Below are positions 9,604 through 18,080 of a DNA stretch of 51,008 nucleotides, piece by piece. How positions within the stretch are numbered: position 1 is the stretch's first letter; every line of letters begins with the position of its first letter. The translations under genes were made by a program, and so were the position numbers. The DNA lies in NCBI RefSeq assembly GCF_009765785.1, contig NZ_LMUT01000018.1, positions 194,066-245,073 of the forward strand, in the 5' to 3' direction. The notes under the pieces are model-generated. The model was not told the DNA's origin, did not search any database, and was given only the letters and a program-made list of their open reading frames with translations. Origin of the DNA: Granulicella sp. L46. Lineage in GTDB: Bacteria; Acidobacteriota; Terriglobia; Terriglobales; Acidobacteriaceae.

Positions 9604-10068
9604 ATGAATCGCACTTACGAAATCATGTTTATCGTTCGGCCCGATGTTGAAGAGGTCGAGCTCGACAAGCTCATTGAGACGTTCTCCGGTTATGTGACCG
9701 GGGGCGGGGGCACCGTGAAGACGACCGAGAAGATGGGTCGCCGCCGGCTGGCTTACACCGTCAAGAAGTTCAACGACGGCTTCTATGTTCTGCTGGTCGT
9801 TGATGCCCCAGCTTCGCTGATCTCCGAGATTGAGCGTCGTCTGCGCGTCTCTGAACAGGTGATCAAGTTCATCACGGTTCGCATGGACGAGGAAGACAAG
9901 CGCGTGGCCAAGATCAAGGCGCATCGCGATGCGCACGTGAAGCGCAGCGCGCAGCCGCAAGTGAACGTCGAGGCTGCTGCTGCGACCGAGACGCATGAAG
10001 CTCCGGCCGTGGAGGCCTCTGCTGTTGCAGAGCCAGTCGCCGAGGCTGAGCCCGCAGTCGCTTCGTAG
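9604..10068 (+). CDS. rpsF: 30S ribosomal protein S6
   Basis: Small-subunit protein that pairs with S18 in the ribosome platform. The conserved N-terminus R-T-Y-E-I-M-F-I-V-R-P-D and the core G-R-R-R-L-A-Y motif are present. The frame is open from 9514, but the family starts at the ATG at 9604, giving 154 residues. The body is normal, followed by a ~35-residue Ala/Glu/Val-rich acidic tail not needed for the fold. rpsR and rplI follow, the standard S6-S18-L9 order. Confidence 0.95.
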   Translation: MNRTYEIMFIVRPDVEEVELDKLIETFSGYVTGGGGTVKTTEKMGRRRLAYTVKKFNDGFYVLLVVDAPASLISEIERRLRVSEQVIKFITVRMDEEDKRVAKIKAHRDAHVKRSAQPQVNVEAAAATETHEAPAVEASAVAEPVAEAEPAVAS

Positions 10069-10273
10069 GACTGGCTCGTTCGCGAGCAAGACAAGCTTCG
10101 CAGGCTGGAGAATTCCGGTCTGCTGACAGGACAAACGCAACGCTGCAAGATGCTTCCACGATCTTCGAGTACATGACGAAGATCCAGTCCAGAGGCCCCC
10201 AAGCGGGTCTGGAGCAAGAGCAGCAGAACCGGCTGATGGCACAAGAGCCATCAGCAGACAAAGGACAAGCAAC

Positions 10274-10678
10274 ATGGCTGACGAGACAGTGAACCAGGCA
10301 GCACCCGCGGCACCGGCTGCGGCATCGACCGAGGGCAGCACCAGCGCCCCGGCGCCACGCACGGGTGGTTACCAAGGACAGGGCGGCCCACGTTCGGGCG
10401 GATCGCGCCCACCGCGCCCAGCAGGAGCTGGCGGCGGCGCAGGCGGAGCTGGCGGACGCAAGTTCTTCCGTCGCAAGAAGGTTTGCAAATTCACGGTGGA
10501 GAAGATCGACACGATCAGCTACCGCGACGTGCGCCTGCTTCAGCAGTTCGTGTCGGACCGCGGCAAGATCATTCCGCGCCGTTTGACGGGCACCAGCGCT
10601 CCGTTCCAGCGCAAGCTGACGCGCGCCATCAAGCAGGCTCGCGCGATTGCTCTGCTGCCGTTTGCAGCGAAGTTCTAG
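10274..10678 (+). CDS. rpsR: 30S ribosomal protein S18
   Basis: Binds 16S rRNA with S6. The conserved S18 core occupies residues ~56-134 ([20 protein letters not shown] and the I-I-P-R-R-L-T-G-T motif). It is preceded by an unusual ~55-residue Ala/Gly/Pro-rich extension, so the protein is 134 residues against about 75-90 in most bacteria. AAGGAC lies about 10 nt before the ATG. The 205 nt between rpsF and this gene hold no ORF and may contain an internal promoter or leader. Confidence 0.94.
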   Translation: MADETVNQAAPAAPAAASTEGSTSAPAPRTGGYQGQGGPRSGGSRPPRPAGAGGGAGGAGGRKFFRRKKVCKFTVEKIDTISYRDVRLLQQFVSDRGKIIPRRLTGTSAPFQRKLTRAIKQARAIALLPFAAKF

Positions 10679-10726
10679 TTCACCGCGCCGACATGCGGCG
10701 CGAACCAAGTACGTTGGAGACGTGTC

Positions 10727-11260
10727 ATGGAAGTCATTTTGAAAGAGGATGTAAACAAGCTGGGCCACCGAGGCGATGTGGTGAAGGTCGCTGACGGATA
10801 TGGCCGCAACTACCTGTTGCCGGGCAAGCTGGCGATGGAAGCCACGCCGGCGAACAAGGCTGTCATTGAGCAGATGAAGGCTTCGGCGATCCGCAAGTCG
10901 GCGTCAGAGAAGGGCGGAGCGGAAGAGCTCGCCGGCAAGCTCAACGAGCTGGTGCTGACGTTCGAGCGCAAGACTGGCGAGAACGATCACCTGTTCGGGT
11001 CGGTAACTTCGCAGGATATCGCGCACGCGCTCGAGGCAGAGGGCTACAAGGTCGATCGTCGCAAGATCCACCTGGAAGAGCCGCTCAGGTCGATTGGCGA
11101 GTTCCATGTGCCGATCAAGCTGCACCGCGAGGTGTCGGCGCATCTGCAGGTGAACATCAAGAGCGATGCTCCGGAGCGCTCGGCTGAAGAGGCGTCGGTA
11201 GCGGATGATTCGGTGTTCAAGTCGACCTACACGGGTGAACTGGACGATAACCGCGACTAG
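10727..11260 (+). CDS. rplI: 50S ribosomal protein L9
   Basis: Large-subunit protein bound at the base of the L1 stalk. It begins M-E-V-I-L-K-E-D-V and carries the hallmark G-D-V-V-K-V-A-D-G-Y-G-R-N-Y-L-L-P of the N-terminal rRNA-binding domain. The connecting helix and C-terminal domain follow (G-S-V-T-S-Q-D-I). It has 177 residues, slightly longer than the usual ~150, with an acidic tail. Last gene of the S6-S18-L9 group; a strong hairpin follows. Confidence 0.96.
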   Translation: MEVILKEDVNKLGHRGDVVKVADGYGRNYLLPGKLAMEATPANKAVIEQMKASAIRKSASEKGGAEELAGKLNELVLTFERKTGENDHLFGSVTSQDIAHALEAEGYKVDRRKIHLEEPLRSIGEFHVPIKLHREVSAHLQVNIKSDAPERSAEEASVADDSVFKSTYTGELDDNRD

Positions 11261-11273
11261 TTGGTAAAGACAG

Positions 11274-11313
11274 AGAAACGCCCGCGCTTCCGAATGGTGG
11301 CGCGGGCGTTTCT
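11274..11313 (+). terminator. Hairpin terminator after rplI
   Basis: A perfect 14-bp inverted repeat (arms 11274-11287 and 11300-11313, AGAAACGCCCGCGC and its complement) lies 14 nt after the rplI stop. The T-rich part is the end of the 3' arm (GTTTCT). Confidence 0.8.
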
Positions 11314-11407
11314 GCGTCCGGTCGTCGTTCTCTCGAACGTTGTGGGGCGCGCCAGGCATTTGCGCGACGAGCAGGCAAAGGTGGTTAGGGGATGCTAGGC
11401 TAAGTCC

Positions 11408-12151
11408 ATGTGTGGTCGGTATTTCCGTAGGTCGGACAAGCAACATATTGCTGAGCGATTTCATGCCAGCAAAGTCTTTGAGGATCCGCTGGCGGCGGAC
11501 TACAACATCGCGCCGACAACGTATCAGCCGGTCATTCGGCTAAGTCGGGATTCCGGCGAGCGAGAGATGGCGCTGCTCCGGTGGGGGATGGTGCCGTTCT
11601 TTGCAACGAGCTTGAAAGAGTTCAAGGGCATGACCACGTTTAACGCGCGAGCTGAATCGGTGGCGAATTCCGCGACGTGGAGGGAGCCCTTCAAGCGGCG
11701 GCGATGTTTGATTCCGGCAGACGGATTTTATGAGTGGGCGGAAAAGAATGGAGAGGTGCGGGCGGGGGCGCGTCCGAAGACGCAATCCAAGAGTGGAAGA
11801 CAGCCATACGCGATCACGTTGAACGCTGGTGGCGGAGGGCTTATGGCCTTTGCGGGATTGTGGGACGCGTGGAAGGAGCCTAAGAAGTCTCCTCAGGAGG
11901 TAGACCGCTGGCTGCAGAGCTTTGCCATTATTACAACCGAGGCAAATGAGTTGATGTCGACGATCTATACGCGGATGCCTGCGATTCTGCACGCGAGGGA
12001 TTGGGAGGAGTGGCTGGACCGGGATGATTCGAGGCCAGCGCCCGCGCACTTACTGCGCCCCTACGAGTCTGAGGAGATGAAGGTAGAACTTTGCAATACG
12101 GCGGTGGGAAACGTGCGGAATAATGGGCCGGAAATGTTGAACAGCGCCTAG
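11408..12151 (+). CDS. SRAP family abasic-site processing protein (YedK/HMCES-like)
   Basis: Covalently traps abasic sites in single-stranded DNA through its N-terminal cysteine, protecting them during replication and the SOS response. The 247-residue protein starts M-C-G-R-Y-F, leaving Cys2 as the catalytic thiol once Met is removed. It also has the family motifs F-N-A-R-A-E and R-R-C-L-I-P-A-D-G-F-Y-E-W and the late M-P-A-I-L motif with a nearby His. Length is typical. It stands alone between the ribosomal block and the peptide/rSAM pair; I see no LexA-type box upstream. Confidence 0.94.
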   Translation: MCGRYFRRSDKQHIAERFHASKVFEDPLAADYNIAPTTYQPVIRLSRDSGEREMALLRWGMVPFFATSLKEFKGMTTFNARAESVANSATWREPFKRRRCLIPADGFYEWAEKNGEVRAGARPKTQSKSGRQPYAITLNAGGGGLMAFAGLWDAWKEPKKSPQEVDRWLQSFAIITTEANELMSTIYTRMPAILHARDWEEWLDRDDSRPAPAHLLRPYESEEMKVELCNTAVGNVRNNGPEMLNSA

Positions 12152-12319
12152 CGAGTCGCTTTCCGCAAGTCGGAAAACCAGCGTTCCATTGTGTGCAGAG
12201 CGAGTTACGAGTGGGCGTGATAAGCGTCACCGACCTTGGAGGTGAGGGCGGGGTAAAAATGGGTGGTGTCCGCTGCAAAAAACGGACGGCTCAATGGACC
12301 GAACACGAAATAGGGACCT

Positions 12320-12592
12320 ATGTTGAATACCCAAGAGTTGAATATCGCCGAAGGTCATGGAACACGGCTGGTCTGCGCCGGGGACGTGATGGGATGGCTG
12401 GGAGGATTGCCGCTGACCCTGATCGAGGATGTCCGAATGGGCAGACCTGCGGCGAGCGTGAAAATGGCGCAGGCTGCCGGCAATGTGGGCGCGATGGATT
12501 GTGCGAGTGGGACAGGGGAGTGCGGAGTGGGCGCGGATTGCGCTGGCGGGTCCGGATGTTGCGGCATCGGCGGAGATTGCGCGGGGCACTAA
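12320..12592 (+). CDS. Candidate Cys/Gly-repeat RiPP precursor peptide
   Basis: A 90-residue ORF, not matched to any family I know. Residues 1-58 look like a leader with a hydrophobic W-L-G-G-L-P-L-T-L-I-E-D stretch at 26-37. The last 30 residues are almost only Cys, Gly, Ala, Ser, Asp and Glu, with Cys at 61, 68, 74, 80, 81 and 87. They form a 6-7-residue repeat of type C-(A/G)-x-G-x-(D/E), so most Cys follow an acidic residue. An AGGGA lies three nt before the ATG. The stop codon is 4 nt before a GTG start for a PqqD-fused radical SAM/SPASM enzyme. Acidic-Cys repeats next to a SPASM maturase fit a thioether-type ribosomal peptide. That role is inference; the ORF could be chance in GC-rich DNA, although the upstream extension of the rSAM frame looks less protein-like. 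Confidence 0.6.
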   Translation: MLNTQELNIAEGHGTRLVCAGDVMGWLGGLPLTLIEDVRMGRPAASVKMAQAAGNVGAMDCASGTGECGVGADCAGGSGCCGIGGDCAGH

Positions 12593-12596
12593 GACA

Positions 12597-13907
12597 GTGC
12601 GGAAGCGCGTATTTCGACTGAAGCTGGCTGACGGGGTCGTGTACTCAGAACGCGCCGGGAAGCATCTCTTCCTGCAACCGAAGTCACCCGACTGGATGGT
12701 GGTGAACCAGAATGGGGCCATTCTGTTGTCGCGGTGTGATGGCGCGACGATGGAAGAGGTACTGGGACCAGCAGGCGAATCGGCTAGGGGACAGGCAAAC
12801 GCACTGTTTGCCGAGGCACTGGCGCGGGGTGTTTTGGTGAATGTCTCAACCAACACCAAGGTAGAAACTCTAAAGATTGTGCGCCGCGAGCAGCGAGACA
12901 TTCCCGAGAAGCTGAGCATCGTGCATTTGAAGCTCACTAACCAATGCAATCTGGGTTGCAGCTATTGTTATGCGCAGAGCGGCAAGCGGTCGGATGTATT
13001 GTCCTGGGGAGACCTGGAGACGATCGCGCGGGATGTGGCGGCGCTGTCGGATTCGGTGGCGTATGTGCTATCTGGTGGCGAGCCATTGTTGCATCCCAGC
13101 GCGCTGGACTTCGCCGAGAAGGTGAGAGCAGCTGGAAACAAAGTGCATCTGCTGACCAATGGCTCGCTGATCGACGGCGCGAATGCGAAACGTATTGCGG
13201 CCGCGGCGGACGTGGTGAAGATCAGCCTGGACGGCAGTAGCAATGCTGTGCACGCGACGACACGAGGCAAAGGCAACTTTGCGCGGGTCACGCGAGCGAT
13301 TGAGATGCTGCTGGACTGTGGCGCGAACGTAGTCGTGGCCATGACGGTAACGCGGGCGAACTGCAATGACATAGCAGCGATGGTGGCGAGGTATGGCTCG
13401 CGTCTCGCGTTGCAGCCGTTATTCAAAGCGGGACGAAGGAGTGCGGTGAACGATTTGGCGCTGACCGGAGTGGAGTATTACCGAGCGCTGGTAGCGGCGG
13501 AGGGAGTGGCGCCGATGGGAGCGGTCGGCGCAAAGTTGAACGCGCTGCGCGGCCGCGGTGTGCGACGTTGCGCGATGGCAGAAAGAGAGATCAGCATCGC
13601 GGAGACGGGCGATGTATATCCGTGCCAGCTGCTGCATGAGAAGCGGTTTCGGGCGGGGAATGTGCGGGAGCGGTCGGTTGGCGAGATCTATGCGCAATCC
13701 CCGGTATTTGCGCTCCTGCGGGAAATAAGCGTGGATACGCTGGCGAAGTGCTCTGCATGCGCTGTGCGCTATCTATGTGGCGGAGCCTGCCGAGCGCGTG
13801 ATTTGTTTGAGGTCGGGTCGGAGGAGTTGGTGGGGGAGTTCTGCGCGTATGAACGCGAGGCGCTGCTTAGCGGGATCTTTGAATCGGCTGAGATGCATCG
13901 AGTGTAG
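12597..13907 (+). CDS. Radical SAM/SPASM peptide maturase with fused PqqD-like domain
   Basis: 436 residues from the GTG at 12597; the frame is also open back to an ATG at 12483, but that stretch overlaps the peptide ORF and adds nothing family-like. Residues ~1-85 resemble a PqqD peptide-binding (RRE) domain, with the V-N-Q-N-G-A-I-L-L-S core and D-G-A-T. The radical SAM cluster motif C117-x3-C121-x2-C124 follows, then S-G-G-E-P at 159-163. The C-terminal SPASM domain is canonical: C325, G338-x4-C343, then C385-x2-C388-x5-C394-x3-C398 and C416, enough for two auxiliary Fe-S clusters. Enzymes of this design install carbon-carbon or thioether crosslinks on ribosomal peptides. The immediate upstream Cys-repeat ORF is the likely substrate. 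No dedicated protease or exporter is adjacent on this strand. Confidence 0.85.
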   Translation: MRKRVFRLKLADGVVYSERAGKHLFLQPKSPDWMVVNQNGAILLSRCDGATMEEVLGPAGESARGQANALFAEALARGVLVNVSTNTKVETLKIVRREQRDIPEKLSIVHLKLTNQCNLGCSYCYAQSGKRSDVLSWGDLETIARDVAALSDSVAYVLSGGEPLLHPSALDFAEKVRAAGNKVHLLTNGSLIDGANAKRIAAAADVVKISLDGSSNAVHATTRGKGNFARVTRAIEMLLDCGANVVVAMTVTRANCNDIAAMVARYGSRLALQPLFKAGRRSAVNDLALTGVEYYRALVAAEGVAPMGAVGAKLNALRGRGVRRCAMAEREISIAETGDVYPCQLLHEKRFRAGNVRERSVGEIYAQSPVFALLREISVDTLAKCSACAVRYLCGGACRARDLFEVGSEELVGEFCAYEREALLSGIFESAEMHRV

Positions 13908-13910
13908 AAA

Positions 13911-15173
13911 CTACTCGTACTTGAGGGTGGCGACAGGGTCAAGTACGGCGGCGCGGTTAGCGGGAAGCGTGCCGAAGATGACTCCAACTGCGACGGACGT
14001 AGCGAGAGAAATGACCGCGGCCCAATACGAGAGCGGGATGGCGAACGGGGTGAAGAGCCCAACGCTGAAGGGTATGGCGAGACCGATGATGGTGCCGACC
14101 AATCCTCCGGAGAGCGAGAGGAAGACGGCTTCGGTGAGGAACTGAAGGCGAATCTCGCGGCTGGTGGCGCCGAGAGCCTTTCGAATGCCGATCTCCTTGA
14201 TGCGCGCCTGCACATTCGCGAGCATGGAGTTCATAATGCCCACGCCGGAGACAACGAGCGTGATGGCAGAGGCAAGCACCAGAACAATCGTGAGCATGTC
14301 GGCGATGCTGCGCATGGAGTTGAGGATGTCGGTGAGGGTGGCGGCATTGTATTCGCTGGTGGGGCGATGGCGGCTGGAGATGAGAGTGGTGATGCGCTTG
14401 GCTGCGGGCTCCACGTCCTCTCGTCTGTCCATGCTGAAGAATATCTCTTTGAGGTCATTGGTACCACTGAAGTAGCGCCCGACCTCGTAAGGGACCAGGA
14501 TCGTGTGATTGCTAATCTCGGATGAGCCGAAGGTGTTGATGCTTTCGGTGAAGACGCCGATGACGGTGAATGGGATTCCGCGGATCGAGAGAGTTTGACC
14601 GATGGCCGCGCCGTAGCTACCGTAGAGTTCGATGGCCATAGGGCCAACGATATCGGCGACATAAGCGTGGGTGAGGGCGTCCTGGTCGTCGAAGAAGCGG
14701 CCAGCTTTAATCTTAAGGCCGCGAATGTCTCTGTACTCGGGGCTGACGCCGAGCAACATCGCGTCTCGATGAACGCCGTTGCCGACGGCGATACTGTCGT
14801 GATCTTCCAGCATGGGCGAGCTGTAACGAATGCCAGGAACCTGTTGGTCGACAGTCTCCATGTCCCGGATGGTCAAGTAGTCGGGGGTACTGACATTGTT
14901 GGGGCCCATGACGAGGCCTCCCGAGTATTGCATCTCGACTTTGTTGGGGCCGAGGGAGGAGATGGTGTCGAGAGCGAACTGCTTGCCTGTGAGGCCGACG
15001 GTGGCGACCAACACGATAGAGGCCGAGCCAATCACCATGCCGAGCATGGTGAGCAGAAATCGTGTCTTGCTGGCACGGAAACTGTCGAAGGCAAGATTGA
15101 TCGTCTCGCGAAACGCTACGGTAGACCGCGCGCTGCGGAGCGTGTTTTCGAAGGTGTCGCGGACAGTCGTCAT
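13911..15173 (-). CDS. MacB/FtsX-type ABC transporter permease
   Basis: 420-residue inner-membrane permease of the MacB/LolCE superfamily. One N-terminal transmembrane helix (around 38-60, with the typical T-M-L-G-M-V-I-G-S-A-S) is followed by a large periplasmic MacB_PCD domain. Three C-terminal helices follow, including the signature I-G-I-R-K-A-L-G-A-T-S-R-E-I. It ends D-P-V-A-T-L-K-Y-E, typical of the family. No ATPase gene is next to it. It converges with the radical SAM gene with only 3 nt between stops, so it is probably not part of that operon, although export of the peptide by such a pump cannot be excluded. Confidence 0.88.
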   Translation of the reverse strand: MTTVRDTFENTLRSARSTVAFRETINLAFDSFRASKTRFLLTMLGMVIGSASIVLVATVGLTGKQFALDTISSLGPNKVEMQYSGGLVMGPNNVSTPDYLTIRDMETVDQQVPGIRYSSPMLEDHDSIAVGNGVHRDAMLLGVSPEYRDIRGLKIKAGRFFDDQDALTHAYVADIVGPMAIELYGSYGAAIGQTLSIRGIPFTVIGVFTESINTFGSSEISNHTILVPYEVGRYFSGTNDLKEIFFSMDRREDVEPAAKRITTLISSRHRPTSEYNAATLTDILNSMRSIADMLTIVLVLASAITLVVSGVGIMNSMLANVQARIKEIGIRKALGATSREIRLQFLTEAVFLSLSGGLVGTIIGLAIPFSVGLFTPFAIPLSYWAAVISLATSVAVGVIFGTLPANRAAVLDPVATLKYE

Positions 15174-15566
15174 GGACGAGAAGAATCGAAGTTAAGTATC
15201 GCAGGCCCGGTGCAATGCGACCAGCATGCGAGGTAAAGCTCCTGTGTTTGTTGGATGCTACGGGAGCGCGGTCGATTCTGCGAACAAGAGAGTATGGCAG
15301 GTGCCGGACAGCCGCTCTAGCCCCGGCCTGAAGCGTGCAGAAAGAGGATTTTCGGCTAAGCGTTGAGATAAAGGGCGGCACCCCGGAGGAGGCAAAGGGG
15401 TGCCGCAAACTTTTGGAAGAGGTGGGCTCGCTTGCGTAGGAAACACAAAGCGCAGAAACCGGAGAGCTGCCAGCAGGATGCATCCGGCTGGCGTTACGAA
15501 AACCACTCTAGCGAATGCGCGTTATAGTGCGCATCGACCAATGGATTGAATTATTTTCAACCGGGA
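15174..15566. other. Gene-free interval between nadC and the permease
   Basis: No ORF on either strand that I can support. It holds the hairpin at 15376-15405 and presumably the promoter of the permease on the minus strand; no clear -35/-10 was picked out. Confidence 0.5.
15376..15405 (-). terminator. Hairpin downstream of the nad operon
   Basis: Perfect 9-bp inverted repeat CGGCACCCC/GGGGTGCCG with a 12-nt loop, about 160 nt after nadC. Read on the minus strand it is followed by CCCTTTATC, a poor T tract, so it may be a weak terminator or a processing/stability hairpin. Confidence 0.5.
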
Positions 15567-16448
15567 TCAAGCAGGCTTGATGGCTGGGACGTCCGCTGGA
15601 TTGATATCCAGGCCAAGGTCGAGGGCGCGAACGCTGTGGGTGAGGGCACCTACCGAGATGAGGTCGACACCTGTGGCGGCAATATCGCGAATTCGGTCGA
15701 GGGTAATGCCGCCGCTGGCTTCGGTGAGGGCGCGATGGTTGATCTGCTGGACTGCGATTCGAAGATCGTCGATGGAAAAATTGTCGAGCAGAATGGTGTC
15801 GACGTTGGCAGCGAGAACTGCGTCGATCTGGTCGAGGCGATCGACTTCGACCTCGAGGTGAGCGGTGTGCGGGACTACCTGGCGTAGGGCGAGTAGGGAC
15901 TCGGTGAGACTTGCAGACGAGTGGGCGGCGAGGACGGCGAGGTGGTTGTCCTTGACCATGACGGCATCGGAGAGCGAGAAGCGGTGGTTGTGCCCGCCGC
16001 CGCAGCGGACGGCGTAGCGCTCGAAGAGGCGGAGGCCGGGTGTGGTCTTGCGAGTGTCAACGATGCGGGCTTTTGTGCCGGCGGTTTCGGCTACGTAGGT
16101 CGCTGTTAGCGTGGCGATGCCGGAAAGACGCTGCGCGAAGTTGAGGGCGACGCGCTCGGCTTGGAGGATGCCGCAGGCTGGGCCTTGGATGGTCGCGATG
16201 ATCGCGCCGGAGTCAAAATCTTTGCCGTCAGTGATATGGACGTCGGTCGTGATGGCGGGGTCGGTGAGAGAAAAGGCGGCGGTTACGATGTCCTGGCCGC
16301 AGAAGACACCGAGTTCCCGCGCAACGAGCTGGGCGGTAACTATGGCGGTGGCGGGGATTAGGCTCTGCGAGGTTAGGTCGCCCCAGGGAGCGTCTTCCAG
16401 GAGTGCCATGCGAACGATGGCGTTGACGGCGTCGTGACTGGGTTTCAT
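15567..16448 (-). CDS. nadC: Nicotinate-nucleotide pyrophosphorylase (quinolinate phosphoribosyltransferase)
   Basis: Converts quinolinate and PRPP to nicotinate mononucleotide, the third step of de novo NAD synthesis. Recognised by E-D-x-P-W-G-D-L-T near the N-terminus, the A-E-R-V-A-L-N-F segment, D-T-R-K-T-T-P-G-L-R (phosphate/quinolinate binding), G-G-G-x-N-H-R and M-V-K-D-N-H. About 293 residues, normal for the family. I place the start at the ATG at 16448 because it overlaps the nadB stop as TGATG, a coupled junction; a GTG two codons upstream is also open. Last gene of nadA-nadB-nadC. Confidence 0.95.
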   Translation of the reverse strand: MKPSHDAVNAIVRMALLEDAPWGDLTSQSLIPATAIVTAQLVARELGVFCGQDIVTAAFSLTDPAITTDVHITDGKDFDSGAIIATIQGPACGILQAERVALNFAQRLSGIATLTATYVAETAGTKARIVDTRKTTPGLRLFERYAVRCGGGHNHRFSLSDAVMVKDNHLAVLAAHSSASLTESLLALRQVVPHTAHLEVEVDRLDQIDAVLAANVDTILLDNFSIDDLRIAVQQINHRALTEASGGITLDRIRDIAATGVDLISVGALTHSVRALDLGLDINPADVPAIKPA

Positions 16449-18046
16449 CAGCACGGGACGGCTACCTGCAAGGTATTGATTTTGCGGATTTTCGGTTCCT
16501 GAGCGTAAACGAGGGAGTGTTCGTAGGCAGCGGAAGGGTGGGGAAAGTCGGTGCGGAAGTGGGCGCCGCGGGACTCCTCGCGCGCAAGTGCGGCGGTTAC
16601 GAGAACACGGGCGAGGGCTAGAAGGTTGGCGGTTTCGAGGTCATGGATGGTGGTGCCCTCGACGTGGGAATGGTCGAGGGTGTGGAGGGCGGAGCCGAGG
16701 TCAATGGCGTTGCGCTCAATGCCGGCGTGGGTCCAGAGGAGGGTTTGGAGCTCGAGACGGGTGATGGGAGCGGTGGGTATCTGAGCCTGGGGCTGTGCCT
16801 CGTGAAGGATCGTAGGTGTGCCACTGAAAGGAGTTATGTCGGCAGAGGGCGAGTCGGCTTCAAGCAACATGTGAGCGCAGCGCCACGCAAACGTGAGGCT
16901 TTCGAGGAGGGAGTTGGAGGCTAGGCGGTTGGCGCCGTGGACGCCGGTGCAGGCTACTTCGCCGACGGCGTAGAGGCCGGGGATGGAGGTGCGGCCGTAG
17001 GTGTCGGTACGGACTCCACCCATCCAGTAATGGGCTGCGGGGTTGATAGGAATGGGGTTACGGGACCAATCTAAGTTGCGAGCGCGGGTTTCGGCGTCGA
17101 TGGAGGGGAATCGTTTGGCTAGGAATTCCGGGGACATGGCCGTGGCGTCCAGGAGGGCTGGAAGTCCTTGCTGGAGAGCCATTTGGCTTGCGATGCCACG
17201 AGCGACTACGTCACGGGGAGCCAGCTCGGCGGCTGGGTGGATTTGCGGCATAAAGCGGTGGCCGTCGGTGTCGAGGAGGACGGCGCCTTCGCCGCGGACG
17301 GCTTCCGAGATGAGGAATGGCGATGAATCTAAAGAGGTTGCGGTCGCTAGCGCGGTGGGATGGAACTGGTAGAACTCGAGGTCGGCTAGCTGGGCGCCGG
17401 CGCGGAGGGCTATGGCTGTGCCGTCGCCCGTGGCTACTGACGGGTTGGTGGTGTGGAGGTAGAGTTGGCCGGCACCGCCCGAGGCCAGAATGACCGCGTC
17501 GGCGTCGAGGGTGCGGGGAAGGCCTTCGGAATCAATGATTTCGAGGCCGGTGACAGCGCCGTTTTTAAGGACTAAATCGAGGGCAAAGGTATGTTCTAAG
17601 ACGGTGATTTTGGGGGTGTTGCGTACAGCGCGGACTAAGGTTGTTTCTACGGAGAGGCCGGTGGCATCGCCTCCGGCATGGAGGATACGTGCTTTAGAAT
17701 GAGCAGCTTCCAGGCCCCTGGCTAGGTCGCCGTTGGGGGTTTGGTCGAAGGGGACGCCGAGGCGGATGAGGTCGCGGATGCGGGCTGGGCCTTCTGTGCA
17801 TAAGATGTTGACGGCGTTGGGGTTACAGAGGCCTGCGCCAGCGGCTAGCGTGTCGGCGGCATGGCTGGCGGCGGAATCGTCGTCAGCCATGGCTGCGGCG
17901 ATGCCTCCCTGGGCCCAGCGGGTGTTGGATTCGGCCAAAGCTGCTTTGGTTACAACAGTTACGTCGTACTTGGCGCTCAGCTCGAGGGCAGCGATGAGGC
18001 CGGCGATACCGGAGCCTACGACCAAAATGTGTTTGTTTTTCGACAT
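16448..18046 (-). CDS. nadB: L-aspartate oxidase
   Basis: FAD enzyme that oxidises aspartate to iminoaspartate, the substrate of NadA. The N-terminal dinucleotide motif V-V-G-S-G-I-A-G-L-I-A-A-L-E-L is followed by E-S-N-T-R-W-A-Q-G-G-I-A-A-A, the aspartate oxidase/fumarate reductase signature. The Q-F-H-P-T-A active-site loop and the Y-A-V-G-E-V-A-C-T-G-V-H-G-A-N-R-L-A-S-N-S-L-L-E region are present. 532 residues, typical. It is separated from nadA by about 35 nt and overlaps nadC. Confidence 0.96.
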   Translation of the reverse strand: MSKNKHILVVGSGIAGLIAALELSAKYDVTVVTKAALAESNTRWAQGGIAAAMADDDSAASHAADTLAAGAGLCNPNAVNILCTEGPARIRDLIRLGVPFDQTPNGDLARGLEAAHSKARILHAGGDATGLSVETTLVRAVRNTPKITVLEHTFALDLVLKNGAVTGLEIIDSEGLPRTLDADAVILASGGAGQLYLHTTNPSVATGDGTAIALRAGAQLADLEFYQFHPTALATATSLDSSPFLISEAVRGEGAVLLDTDGHRFMPQIHPAAELAPRDVVARGIASQMALQQGLPALLDATAMSPEFLAKRFPSIDAETRARNLDWSRNPIPINPAAHYWMGGVRTDTYGRTSIPGLYAVGEVACTGVHGANRLASNSLLESLTFAWRCAHMLLEADSPSADITPFSGTPTILHEAQPQAQIPTAPITRLELQTLLWTHAGIERNAIDLGSALHTLDHSHVEGTTIHDLETANLLALARVLVTAALAREESRGAHFRTDFPHPSAAYEHSLVYAQEPKIRKINTLQVAVPC

Positions 18047-18080
18047 GTTTAGCCTTGTTTCGGGTTACGCAGCGACGTCT

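Noticed and set aside
12483-12596. N-terminal extension of the radical SAM frame to an ATG at 12483
   Set aside because: It overlaps the Cys-repeat ORF, adds 38 residues without PqqD-like sequence and lacks a good ribosome site; the GTG at 12597 begins at the domain edge.
12193-12621. 142-residue plus-strand ORF overlapping the peptide and the rSAM start
   Set aside because: Arg/Gly-rich translation typical of an out-of-frame GC-rich shadow; contradicted by the better-supported frames on both sides.
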